Positions 1-7,011 are shown, numbered from the stretch's first letter. The stretch: DNA of 14,462 nucleotides from an uncultured Akkermansia sp. (GCA_904501975.1 CAJGCZ010000045.1:1-14462), one strand, 5' to 3'. The notes: generated by a model from the letters alone, not told the origin. Translations and numbers: made by a program.

Positions 1-2229
1 GTCAAAAGCAGCATCGGGGTCCACCCCTTGGGAGAGCGCTTTCTCCACATTCAGGGTCAGGAGATATTGCGGGGTATCTGCCGCCATCATGTTCTGCACA
101 GCCGCCACCTCCGGCAACTGCGATACGGCAGCCACAAAATCCGCTGTCTGCGCGGCCAGATATTCATCTCCCTTACCGGCGCGGTCTTCCAGCATCAGGG
201 TGACATCAGACGAAGCGCCCACACCGGGAATGGGTGGCGGGGTCATGGTAAAAGCCACGCCTCCGGTTTGAAGCGCATTGAGTTTTTGCCGAAGCTTGGC
301 CGACAAAGCTGTGGCGTTCTGCGTATTCGGGTCGCGCTCCTCCCAAGGCTTCAGCGCAATAAAGAAGAACGCATTGTTAGGGCTTTGCACCCCGGTGAGC
401 AAATCAAAACCATTCACCATCACCACACCATCGATGGCCTGCTCCTGCTTGAGCATACGGATAATCTTCTCTGTACTCTGCTGCGTTACCCCCAACGACG
501 TACCGTGCGGCATTTGCAAGGAGCCATAGAAATACCCTTCATCCTCTGTGGGCAAAAAGCCACCGGGCACCTGCTTGGCTAGAGGATAAATGCACACAGC
601 CGCGCCCAGCAACACCAATCCCGTAATAGCCCCGCGCCGTATCATCGCCCCGGCTGTGCTCACAAAGAAACGCCGCGCGGCCTCCAAACATCGATTAAAT
701 ACCCCACCGGCCTTGGCCAACACCCCTTGGGGCACCCCACGTGGCCGCAGCAGCAGTACCGCCAACGCAGGGCTAAGGCTCAATGCCGTGAAGGCAGAGA
801 TGATGATAGACACGCCGATTGTTACCGAAAACTGCGCAAACAAGCGCCCCGTAATCCCCGGCAACAACATGCACGGAAAGAATACCGCCGCCAGCACCAA
901 AGCCGTTGCCATCACCGGCCCCGCCACCTCCTTCATGGCGGCCATAGTTGCCTCCATCGGCGGCTCTCCCGCATCCATGTGAGACTGCACCGCCTCCACC
1001 ACCACAATCGCGTCGTCCACCACCAAGCCGATGGCCAACACAAGCCCCATCAGGCAAATGGTGTTAATCTCCATCCCAAACACAGGGAAAAAGACAAAGG
1101 TACCGATAACACTCACGGGCACCGCCGCCAACGGAATCAGCGTGGCACGCCACCCCTGCAAAAAGAGGAACACCACCAGCATTACCAACACCAAGGCCAG
1201 CCCCAGCGTTACGATAATATCTTTGATACCCAAGCTTACACTGGCCGTCGTATTCAGCGCCTGCTCCAACTGCAAACCGGGCGCCAAATTAATATCGCGC
1301 AGCGTTTGCTCCACACGGCGCACGGTCTCCAGCGCATTACTGCCGGGGCTCTGCGATATAGCAATAATAGCACACGCCTCCCCGTTGTACGACGAACTCA
1401 TGTTATACGTTTCGCACCCCAGCTCCACACGCGCTACATCCTTCAGCCGCACCAAGGAATCCGCATCCGCGCGCAGAATGATATTCTCAAACTGCTCCAC
1501 ATCCGTCAATCTCCCGGTGGTACGCACCGTGTAGGTGGTCTTCTGGTTTGGCAGCGCCGGCTCCGCGCCCACCTTACCAATGGGGTTCACGCGGTTTTGC
1601 TGCTGCACGGCATTGCTCACCTGTTGCACCGTTAACCCAAGCGCGGCCAACTTTTGCGGCTGCAACCAAATACGCATTGCATACTCACCGGCGCCAAACA
1701 CCTGCACATTACCCACCCCCGGCGTGCGCAACAAGGGATTCATGAAATTGATGTACGCATAGTTACTCAGCCACGTGGCATCGTAATCCCCGCTAGGAGA
1801 GCGCAGCACGTATAACAACATGGGTGGCCCGCTCAGCGTGCGCATTGTCACCCCCATTTGCTGCACCTCTGCCGGCAACTGCGCGGTGGATTGCGCATAG
1901 CGCAGGTAGGCCAGCACCTGGTCCATATCTGCCGAGCTACCGATATCAAAAAGAATAGACAAGCTCATATCGCCCTCGTTGGTCGAGGTACTCGTCATGT
2001 ATTCCATACCGCTCACACCACTCATCTGCTGCTCAATGGGCGACACCACAGAATCCACCACCGTTCGGCAATCCGCCCCCGGATACGAGGTCGATATACT
2101 TACCTCCGCAGGCACAATATTCGGGTACTGCGCCACCGGTAACGACAGCGCCGTTATCAACCCGCCCAGCACCAACATCAGCGCTATACAGATTGCCACC
2201 ACAGGCCGTTTTATGAAAAAAGCATACAT
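1..2229 (-). CDS. RND multidrug efflux permease, AcrB/HAE1 family (C-terminus beyond window)
   Basis: Inner-membrane proton/drug antiporter subunit that works with a periplasmic adaptor and an outer-membrane channel. The frame is open from an ATG at 2229 to position 1, giving 743 of the usual 1030-1050 residues; the C-terminal third lies outside the window. The N-terminus MYAFFIKRPV is followed by a first membrane helix and then LPVAQYPNI, the AcrB-like entry to the porter domain (SYPGAD and IEQQMSGV follow). Membrane helix 4 carries GLVVDDAIVVVE, with Asp405-Asp406 matching the AcrB proton-relay pair D407/D408. FPCMLLPGITGRLF and FLPTEDEGYF follow as expected for the family. In-frame TGA at 2263-2265 limits upstream extension; no strong ribosome site is visible. 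Adaptor genes usually precede the permease, but the upstream neighbour here is an unrelated divergent gene, so any adaptor must lie elsewhere. The family is certain; the substrate cannot be read. Confidence 0.96.
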   Translation of the reverse strand, partial: MYAFFIKRPVVAICIALMLVLGGLITALSLPVAQYPNIVPAEVSISTSYPGADCRTVVDSVVSPIEQQMSGVSGMEYMTSTSTNEGDMSLSILFDIGSSADMDQVLAYLRYAQSTAQLPAEVQQMGVTMRTLSGPPMLLYVLRSPSGDYDATWLSNYAYINFMNPLLRTPGVGNVQVFGAGEYAMRIWLQPQKLAALGLTVQQVSNAVQQQNRVNPIGKVGAEPALPNQKTTYTVRTTGRLTDVEQFENIILRADADSLVRLKDVARVELGCETYNMSSSYNGEACAIIAISQSPGSNALETVRRVEQTLRDINLAPGLQLEQALNTTASVSLGIKDIIVTLGLALVLVMLVVFLFLQGWRATLIPLAAVPVSVIGTFVFFPVFGMEINTICLMGLVLAIGLVVDDAIVVVEAVQSHMDAGEPPMEATMAAMKEVAGPVMATALVLAAVFFPCMLLPGITGRLFAQFSVTIGVSIIISAFTALSLSPALAVLLLRPRGVPQGVLAKAGGVFNRCLEAARRFFVSTAGAMIRRGAITGLVLLGAAVCIYPLAKQVPGGFLPTEDEGYFYGSLQMPHGTSLGVTQQSTEKIIRMLKQEQAIDGVVMVNGFDLLTGVQSPNNAFFFIALKPWEERDPNTQNATALSAKLRQKLNALQTGGVAFTMTPPPIPGVGASSDVTLMLEDRAGKGDEYLAAQTADFVAAVSQLPEVAAVQNMMAADTPQYLLTLNVEKALSQGVDPDAAFD

Positions 2230-2333
2230 CAAGGCATTAGAGTCTAACAATCCACCATCAGCTCAATAACAGACAATGTTGTCATCATCATCTTCTGTTA
2301 CACAATTGCACTTCGTAATTCCGAACTCCTTTC

Positions 2334-2362
2334 TTGACTTCGCGTGGCGGGTGGGGTAGAAT
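2334..2362 (+). promoter_or_regulatory. Sigma70-type promoter for the 2377 membrane-protein gene
   Basis: TTGACT (2334-2339), 17-nt spacer, TAGAAT (2357-2362). Transcription should start near 2369-2370, only about 7 nt before the ATG at 2377, so the mRNA would have almost no leader. Inferred from consensus match only. Confidence 0.7.
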
Positions 2363-2376
2363 GATTGTCTACATTT

Positions 2377-3618
2377 ATGGGCACGAGCACACCGACAAAC
2401 GAGTATCGACCGGGCATCCAGGCCATGCTGCAGCAGCATGAGCAAATGGGGGCGTGGCTGTTTTTCTGCATCATGAGCTTTTGCGTGATGAAGTTCTCCC
2501 CTGCCACGATGGCTAGCGGAGGATTAGGAGAAGCAGGTCCCTTGGTGATATGCGAATGGTGGATGGGTTACTTGGGCGAGCTACAGCCCAGCAGCAACAC
2601 CGTGCTTTTGTTGCTGCACAGCTTATGCATTGGCTTTTGGTTGTTGTACTGCCTTAAAACGGCTTCCCTCTTTGTGCGACGCAGCACGGCATGGGCTATC
2701 ACCGGCCTCATGTTCATTTACAGCACAGATTTTTGGTGCGCCCCGGCAGAGCTTCCGCTGGTGCTGCAAACGGTGAGCCTGTACCACATTTTGGTGTGGG
2801 CACGCGGAAAGAAAGATCGGTTTCACCCTCGCCACTTCTTGGTGGCCGGATTGGGCTTGGCTACGGCCGGGCTGTGCACCTTCACGCAGGCGTTGTTCTG
2901 GTTGCCCATCATTCCCCTCATGCTTTGGGTAAATAGAGAAAACCAAGCCAAGTGCTTTCTGTTTTTGGTAGCAGGCATGGCTCTGCCGGTTCTGGCCACA
3001 CAGCCCCTGCTCTACCTGCACCCCGAGATGGTACACATGAACATACCGCAGTTGTTCGGCGGACTGCAAGGCAGCATTATCGCCACAGAGCCGCTGCGCA
3101 TCTTTACCGGCATCATGCCGAGCTGGGCGCAACCGTGGATGCCGGGCTTGGTGGCCTTGGTGCCCGGGCATATCCTGTTGTTCATGTGGATGCGCCCCTT
3201 CCGCAAAATTCACCCCAACCGCAAGGTAGCCATCAACAGCGTGCTGGGGGTAGCCTTTGTGCTGGGCATGTGGGCCTATTTCTGCACCACCCCGGAGCAG
3301 ACACCGCCGAGCGCTCCGGCATTGCCCGCCGCCATCATGCAACCGCAGGTGTTCACCTACTTCTTGCCCTTTGTGCTTATTAGCCTTATCGGCTGCGACC
3401 TTGTGGCGCGCAAATGGATTCGCAACCGCAGCGCTAAGCGCGTGCTGCGCGGCGTAGGGCTCATGGCTCCCTTTGTATCGCTCGTGGTTATTCTGCTGAT
3501 TCCGGTGCTGCATAAGGCCTTTGAGTCTCCTGCTGCGCCTACTCCACCCCACACCGCGCCGGCAAATACAGATATGAAGGAGGGTGCCCCCGCCGCAGCT
3601 GAGGGCACCCCCAATTAA
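2377..3618 (+). CDS. Unrecognised multi-pass integral membrane protein, 413 aa
   Basis: I do not recognise a family. The protein shows about ten hydrophobic segments, from GAWLFFCIMSFCVM near residue 25 to a last one ending ILLIPVLHKA. A Pro/Ala-rich hydrophilic tail of about 30 residues closes the C-terminus. Short polar loops (for example ARGKKDRFHPRH and MRPFRKIHPNRK) separate the helices; the basic ones are probably cytoplasmic. The architecture could fit a GT-C-like glycosyltransferase or a polymer-handling protein, but no catalytic motif was found. The longest open frame begins at a TTG at 2365, but a promoter with -10 box at 2357-2362 would start transcription beyond that codon, so the ATG at 2377 is preferred. 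The gene is divergent from the RND permease and convergent with rubrerythrin, so it is probably monocistronic. Confidence 0.85.
   Translation: MGTSTPTNEYRPGIQAMLQQHEQMGAWLFFCIMSFCVMKFSPATMASGGLGEAGPLVICEWWMGYLGELQPSSNTVLLLLHSLCIGFWLLYCLKTASLFVRRSTAWAITGLMFIYSTDFWCAPAELPLVLQTVSLYHILVWARGKKDRFHPRHFLVAGLGLATAGLCTFTQALFWLPIIPLMLWVNRENQAKCFLFLVAGMALPVLATQPLLYLHPEMVHMNIPQLFGGLQGSIIATEPLRIFTGIMPSWAQPWMPGLVALVPGHILLFMWMRPFRKIHPNRKVAINSVLGVAFVLGMWAYFCTTPEQTPPSAPALPAAIMQPQVFTYFLPFVLISLIGCDLVARKWIRNRSAKRVLRGVGLMAPFVSLVVILLIPVLHKAFESPAAPTPPHTAPANTDMKEGAPAAAEGTPN
3582..3610 (+). terminator. Possible terminator hairpin overlapping the end of the 2377 gene
   Basis: GGGTGCCC (3582-3589) and GGGCACCC (3603-3610) form a perfect 8-bp G+C-rich stem with a 13-nt loop, just before the TAA at 3616. 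The following sequence is A-rich rather than a clear T-run, so intrinsic termination is uncertain. The Ala/Gly/Pro codons of the coding sequence could also produce such a stem by chance. Confidence 0.3.
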
Positions 3619-3647
3619 ATAAGGTTTGTTACCGGTTCAACGGTTCA

Positions 3648-4196
3648 TTACGGAAGAGCAATGAACTTGCCCTGAGGCATATTGCACAGCGGGCACTTCT
3701 CCGGAGCGGTCTCTACCGGGAAGGTGTCGCCACAGAGCGGGCAAATCACATAACCCTTGGGCAGATTGAGGGGCTCACCGCTCTCCAGCTGGCGAATGGC
3801 CTCGGCATACAAAGCGGCGTGCACTTTCTCGGCTTCCATAGCCCAAGTGAAGCTGCGCAGGGCATCCTTGGCACCTTCGGCCTCGGCCTGAGCCACCATG
3901 GGAGGATACATCTCGCTGTACTCATAGGTCTCACCCTTGAAGGCCTCCTTGAGGTTCTCCAGCGTGGTGCCCACATGCCAGCTCATGTCGTATTCAATGG
4001 GCTGCTCGCCCATCTTCACCAATGCCTTGGTGTGGTTAGCTGCGTGAATACGCTCTGTAGCAGAGGTGGCTTCAAACAGCTTAGCAATTTGCGGATATCC
4101 CTCCTGCAAAGCCTTGCTGGCAAAGGAAGCATACATAGCACAGGCTGTGCTTTCACCAATAATGGCCGTCTTTAAATTTTCTATTGTTGTTGGCAT
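3648..4196 (-). CDS. Rubrerythrin (diiron peroxidase with rubredoxin-like C-terminus)
   Basis: Cytoplasmic non-haem diiron protein that reduces hydrogen peroxide with electrons passed through its rubredoxin site; typical of anaerobes and microaerophiles. Residues 1-140 form the ferritin-like four-helix domain: Glu15, Glu48 with His51 (ERIH), Glu89/Glu92 (GETYE), and Glu123 with His126 (EKVH) are the expected iron ligands or their neighbours. Residues 149-182 form the rubredoxin-like knuckles, CPLCG at 152-156 and CPLC at 168-171. The length (182 aa) is normal for the family. The start at 4196 is supported by an N-terminus beginning just before the first helix and by a promoter ending 8 nt upstream. 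The gene stands alone, convergent with the membrane-protein gene. Together with the CoA-transferase it suggests an anaerobic fermentative lifestyle, which is inference. Confidence 0.95.
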   Translation of the reverse strand: MPTTIENLKTAIIGESTACAMYASFASKALQEGYPQIAKLFEATSATERIHAANHTKALVKMGEQPIEYDMSWHVGTTLENLKEAFKGETYEYSEMYPPMVAQAEAEGAKDALRSFTWAMEAEKVHAALYAEAIRQLESGEPLNLPKGYVICPLCGDTFPVETAPEKCPLCNMPQGKFIALP

Positions 4197-4204
4197 ACGC
4201 TATA

Positions 4205-4233
4205 GAATTACACCTTATTTTGCTAAATTTCAA
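4205..4233 (-). promoter_or_regulatory. Sigma70-type promoter for rubrerythrin
   Basis: On the minus strand: TTGAAA (4233-4228), 17-nt spacer, TAATTC (4210-4205). Only 8 nt separate the -10 box from the ATG at 4196, so the transcript should begin at or within about 2 nt of the start codon, i.e. leaderless. Surrounding DNA is A+T-rich. Confidence 0.6.
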
Positions 4234-4388
4234 GAGGATTTTTTGAAAAATAAAGCATAAAAGGCCCCATGAGGCACGAAGCTCAACATACGAGGTATGA
4301 TTTTTTAACGAGCACGTCTATTCAATGGGGTAGCAAACTCTAGCGACGGCTTCATCCCTTCAGACGCAAAAAGTGGCAGAAATAAGAA

Positions 4389-5027
4389 TTACATTTCTTC
4401 AGATAAAGCGCATTGAAAATCCTCTAAGAAGAATCTGTATGATGCAGGCATTTCCTCTACCGGTATGTATATTTTTGTTTGGCAACCTTCTATCGTTCTG
4501 AACACCGGGTGAAATTGGTATTGCTCATCCACAGCCTCAATGGAATTATCAAACAAATAACCGCGCTGAACCAAACGCATAGCTTGAGCACCATATCGTA
4601 ATGAACGATGATAGCGATTCGTAACTTTATCGCCGGGTACATCATGCCCCCCAGAAGCAAACCGTTTAGCAACACGAGAAACATTGATTCGAGGCGAATC
4701 TGTACATATAAAGAAAAGCCTCACAAAATAACCAAGCGCTCGAGCTTGACGAATCAATTCCAGCTTAGAGGGGTGTGAAAATACTGTTTCGTAGATAATA
4801 TCCTCTTTCGCTGCAAGAGCTGTCTGCATTTGCTCCTGAACCATGGATTGAGCTTTTGCTATACAAACGGGATCATTCCAACTGCCGAGGGATTCAGCCA
4901 AAGCATCAGCATTACATACCCTACATTGCTGTCCCCATTGATGCTGTAAGAGAAGGCGCGCAAAAGTAGTCTTACCGGAGCCATTGGGACCGGCCAGCAA
5001 AATAAGAATCGGGCTACGTTCCTTCAT
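4389..5027 (-). CDS. Zeta-toxin-like P-loop kinase (COG4185-type ATPase), probable toxin
   Basis: A 212-residue P-loop protein. Residues 13-21 are the Walker A motif GPNGSGKTT. NAD at 39-41 corresponds to the Asp found just after strand 2 in zeta toxins, and YETVFSHP (Glu80) to the conserved acidic segment. ARALGYFVRLFFI is followed by RVAKRFASGGHDVP (about 118-131) and RYHRSLRYG, the hallmark of the predicted ABC-type ATPase/zeta-like group COG4185. Zeta toxins phosphorylate UDP-N-acetylglucosamine or related nucleotides; whether this one does is unknown. It is translated with the small gene upstream: its ATG overlaps that gene's TGA (ATGA at 5024-5027), and a GGAG lies 4 nt upstream (5032-5035). 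The coding DNA is visibly A+T-richer than lpxC or yidC, consistent with acquisition. A housekeeping sugar or nucleotide kinase is the main alternative. Confidence 0.85.
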   Translation of the reverse strand: MKERSPILILLAGPNGSGKTTFARLLLQHQWGQQCRVCNADALAESLGSWNDPVCIAKAQSMVQEQMQTALAAKEDIIYETVFSHPSKLELIRQARALGYFVRLFFICTDSPRINVSRVAKRFASGGHDVPGDKVTNRYHRSLRYGAQAMRLVQRGYLFDNSIEAVDEQYQFHPVFRTIEGCQTKIYIPVEEMPASYRFFLEDFQCALSEEM

Positions 5028-5248
5028 TTTTCTCCGAGCATTTGACGAATGAGAATTTGCTCATGTTCGGCAGCTTTCTCATAGTCTACCTCAAGACTCT
5101 GGCGATAAGCAAGCTCCCCTGCCCCTTTAGCAAGTTCGCTCAAGGTGGCTTCCTCAGAATCATCCCATTCGGTGGGAGGCGTATCGGATTTCACCCATAC
5201 ATGGGAGCCATCCGCTTGCTGTTCACGAGTAAGATACCATGCTTTCAT
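5024..5248 (-). CDS. Small acidic protein, probable antitoxin of the zeta-like kinase
   Basis: A 74-residue protein with no family I recognise. It starts MKAWYLTREQQADGSHVWVK and has many Asp/Glu residues; its second half (about 30-74) looks helical and acidic, ending EHEQILIRQMLGEK. Being small, acidic, first in the operon and overlapping a zeta-like kinase by ATGA matches the usual antitoxin-first order of toxin-antitoxin modules. No DNA-binding fold such as ribbon-helix-helix or helix-turn-helix is obvious, so autoregulation cannot be claimed. The start at 5248 is fixed by a perfect TATAAT 7 nt upstream. The functional call rests on context, not on sequence similarity. Confidence 0.65.
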   Translation of the reverse strand: MKAWYLTREQQADGSHVWVKSDTPPTEWDDSEEATLSELAKGAGELAYRQSLEVDYEKAAEHEQILIRQMLGEK

Positions 5249-5255
5249 GGTGAGA

Positions 5256-5285
5256 ATTATAGTTCTATAACATCACAAATTGCAA
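5256..5285 (-). promoter_or_regulatory. Promoter of the putative toxin-antitoxin operon
   Basis: Minus strand: TTGCAA (5285-5280), 18-nt spacer, perfect TATAAT (5261-5256). The -10 box is 7 nt from the ATG at 5248, so the first transcribed base should fall on or next to the start codon. It lies back-to-back with the lpxC promoter in a 106-bp shared intergenic region. Confidence 0.72.
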
Positions 5286-5314
5286 GAAAAAAAGGAGTGG
5301 AAGCGTTTTTTGGC

Positions 5315-5343
5315 TTCACAAAGGGTAGAGTATGGTGTAGAAT
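5315..5343 (+). promoter_or_regulatory. Sigma70-type promoter of lpxC-fabZ
   Basis: TTCACA (5315-5320), 17-nt spacer, TAGAAT (5338-5343). The predicted start of transcription near 5350 leaves about 5 nt before the ATG at 5355. This argues against the longer reading frame that could begin at a TTG at 5280. Confidence 0.6.
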
Positions 5344-5354
5344 ACAGTTGTATT

Positions 5355-6671
5355 ATGGCTATTCAGATGCAGAGAACCCTCAGTAAGTGTGCCTCCATCG
5401 AAGGCACGTCACTTCACACCGGCAACCCCGTCAGGCTGACCATCAAGCCGGCAGAACCGAATACCGGCCTGAAGTTTCGCCGTATTGATTTGCCGGACAA
5501 ACCGTTCATTGATGCCTCTGCCGCATTGGTGCAAACGGTAGAGCGCGCCACCACACTGGCTGTGGGCTCCGTTAAGGTGCACACCGTAGAGCACATTTTG
5601 TCTGCCCTCACCGGCATGGGGGTCGACAACGCGATTATTGAGATGGACTCCAACGAGCCGCCGATTGGCGACGGCTCTGCCTCCCCGTATGTCAACCTGA
5701 TTAAACAGGCCGGCATTGTAGAGCAGGACGCCCCCTGCCACGTTTGGGAAATCCGCGAGCCGATTCAGGTAGAGAACAAGAACGGCAGCCGCATCATCAT
5801 CATGCCCGACAAGAAGTTCCGCGTGTCCGTAACAGCCGTGGGCCCCGAGGGCCGCGTAACGCAGTACTTCACCACCGAGGTAAACCCGGAGACTTACGAG
5901 AAGGAGCTCTCCACCTCCCGCACCTTCTGCTTCTACGAAGACGTGCAGCCGCTGCTGGACAAGGGTCTCATCCAAGGTGGCACGCTGGACAACGCCATCG
6001 TCATCAAGGGCGACCAGTACATTTGCGCCGGCGGTCTGCGCTTCCACAACGAGTGTGCCCGCCACAAGGCCATGGATATGATTGGCGACCTCATCCTCAA
6101 CGGCCACCGCATCTTGGGCCACGTTATCGCCGTCATGCCCGGCCACGGCATCAACACCCAAATGGCTGCCGTTCTGCAGAAGAAGTACGAGAGCATGGAG
6201 GCCATGCGCCCCAAACCCTTCATCTTCCCCTCCGGCGAAACCGTGCTCAACACGGTCGAGGTGCTCAACCTGCTGCCGCACCGCTACCCCTTCCTGATGG
6301 TAGACCGCGTGCTTGGCTTCGAGGGCGAGACCAAGTGCATCGGCCAAAAGAATGTCAGCATGAACGAGCAGTACTTCCAAGGCCACTTCCCCGGCAAGCC
6401 GGTGATGCCCGGTGTGCTGCAGCTGGAGGCCATGGCCCAGGTAGGCTCCATTTTGATGCTGCGCTTGCCTGAGAACCAAGGCAAGATCGGCTACTTCATG
6501 AGCTGCGACAAGGTTAAGTGGCGCAAGCCGGTAGAGCCGGGCGACGTGCTGATTATTGAGGCAGACCTGGTGAAGATGCGTGGCGCTATTGGCGTATGCA
6601 ACGGTCGCTGCTTGGTAAACGGTGAGGTCACCTGCGAGGCTGAGCTCAAATTCATGGTAGCAGATGCCTGA
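5355..6671 (+). CDS. lpxC/fabZ: Bifunctional UDP-3-O-acyl-GlcNAc deacetylase / 3-hydroxyacyl-ACP dehydratase (LpxC-FabZ fusion)
   Basis: A 438-residue fusion. The LpxC half (about 1-285) removes acetate from UDP-3-O-acyl-GlcNAc, the committed step of lipid A synthesis. The zinc and catalytic residues are visible: Glu79-His80 in HTVEHILSAL, His237 and Asp241 in RHKAMDMIGDL, His264 in MPGHG. The FabZ half (about 295-438) dehydrates 3-hydroxyacyl-ACP for fatty acid elongation: HRYPFLMVD at 309-317, catalytic His344 in GHFPGKPVMPGV and Glu358 in LEAMAQ. Both active sites look intact. The fusion couples two enzymes that compete for 3-hydroxyacyl-ACP. ATG 5355 gives MAIQMQRTLSK, the normal LpxC start; the open frame extends to a TTG at 5280, but the extra residues cover the promoter. 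It is followed by rpmH with its own promoter, and no lpxA is adjacent. Confidence 0.97.
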   Translation: MAIQMQRTLSKCASIEGTSLHTGNPVRLTIKPAEPNTGLKFRRIDLPDKPFIDASAALVQTVERATTLAVGSVKVHTVEHILSALTGMGVDNAIIEMDSNEPPIGDGSASPYVNLIKQAGIVEQDAPCHVWEIREPIQVENKNGSRIIIMPDKKFRVSVTAVGPEGRVTQYFTTEVNPETYEKELSTSRTFCFYEDVQPLLDKGLIQGGTLDNAIVIKGDQYICAGGLRFHNECARHKAMDMIGDLILNGHRILGHVIAVMPGHGINTQMAAVLQKKYESMEAMRPKPFIFPSGETVLNTVEVLNLLPHRYPFLMVDRVLGFEGETKCIGQKNVSMNEQYFQGHFPGKPVMPGVLQLEAMAQVGSILMLRLPENQGKIGYFMSCDKVKWRKPVEPGDVLIIEADLVKMRGAIGVCNGRCLVNGEVTCEAELKFMVADA

Positions 6672-6719
6672 TAAAAAGGCCTTTTGCGAAGAAAAAATGC
6701 CAAAAAAGAAGAAACGGGC

Positions 6720-6747
6720 TTGACATGCGCTCAAATTAGGGTATCAT
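6720..6747 (+). promoter_or_regulatory. Promoter of the rpmH-rnpA-yidD-yidC cluster
   Basis: Consensus TTGACA (6720-6725), 16-nt spacer, TATCAT (6742-6747). Transcription should start near 6754, giving a leader of about 55 nt before rpmH. It is the only promoter in the window with a substantial leader, as might be expected for a ribosomal-protein operon. Confidence 0.75.
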
Positions 6748-6759
6748 AGTCCGCCCCGA

Positions 6760-6771
6760 CCGCGAAAGCGG
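6760..6771 (+). other. GNRA-tetraloop hairpin in the rpmH leader
   Basis: CCGC (6760-6763), GAAA loop, GCGG (6768-6771): a 4-bp G+C stem capped by a stable GNRA tetraloop, about 6 nt from the predicted 5' end. It may protect the transcript 5' end or take part in regulation. This is inference from sequence; the stem is short. Confidence 0.4.
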
Positions 6772-6810
6772 AACAGAGAAACTTTTTAACGCAAACATAG
6801 AAACAAGATT

Positions 6811-6996
6811 ATGAGCAAGAGAACATACCAGCCTTCCAAGCGCTGCCGCAAGCGCCAGTTCGGTTTCCGCGCCCGCATGGCTTCCAAGAACGGACGCGCC
6901 ATCCTCGCCCGCCGTCGCGCCAAGGGCCGCAAGCGTCTTCTGCCCAAGGGTGTGGAGATTCACTACAAGCGCCACACCATCCAGCACGGTGTTTAA
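6811..6996 (+). CDS. rpmH: 50S ribosomal protein L34
   Basis: Small, highly basic protein of the large ribosomal subunit. The sequence MSKRTYQPSKRCRKRQFGFR then ARRRAKGRKRL matches the L34 core closely. At 61 residues it is longer than the usual 44-47 because of about 15 extra residues after GRKRLLPKG, ending HTIQHGV. The gene precedes rnpA, the near-universal arrangement. No Shine-Dalgarno sequence precedes ATG 6811, although the leader (about 55 nt) is long enough for one; the region before the ATG is A-rich. Confidence 0.97.
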   Translation: MSKRTYQPSKRCRKRQFGFRARMASKNGRAILARRRAKGRKRLLPKGVEIHYKRHTIQHGV

Positions 6997-7011
6997 TTTA
7001 CAACGGGTTGA

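Noticed and set aside
727..1635. Long plus-strand frame within the RND gene
   Set aside because: Arg/His/Gln-rich shadow; the minus strand holds an unmistakable RND permease with the proton-relay Asp pair.
2424..2440. CATGCTG-CAG-CAGCATG inverted repeat
   Set aside because: It lies inside the coding sequence of the membrane protein (Met-Leu-Gln-Gln-His region); CAG codon repetition explains it.
4255..4272. Weak GCC...GGC stem followed by T-rich sequence on the minus strand, as a terminator for the kinase gene
   Set aside because: The stem is only about 3 bp with confidence; not enough to call.
5280..5354. N-terminal extension of LpxC from a TTG at 5280
   Set aside because: The added 25 residues are not LpxC-like, and the DNA contains a promoter whose -10 box is at 5338-5343; ATG 5355 gives the normal N-terminus.
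6675..6687. AAAAGGCCTTTT palindrome after lpxC-fabZ as a terminator
   Set aside because: It has no loop and only four G/C bases, so it cannot form a useful hairpin; lpxC transcripts may run on into rpmH.
5409..6734. A 441-residue open frame antisense to lpxC-fabZ
   Set aside because: Shadow of a biased coding strand; no family features.
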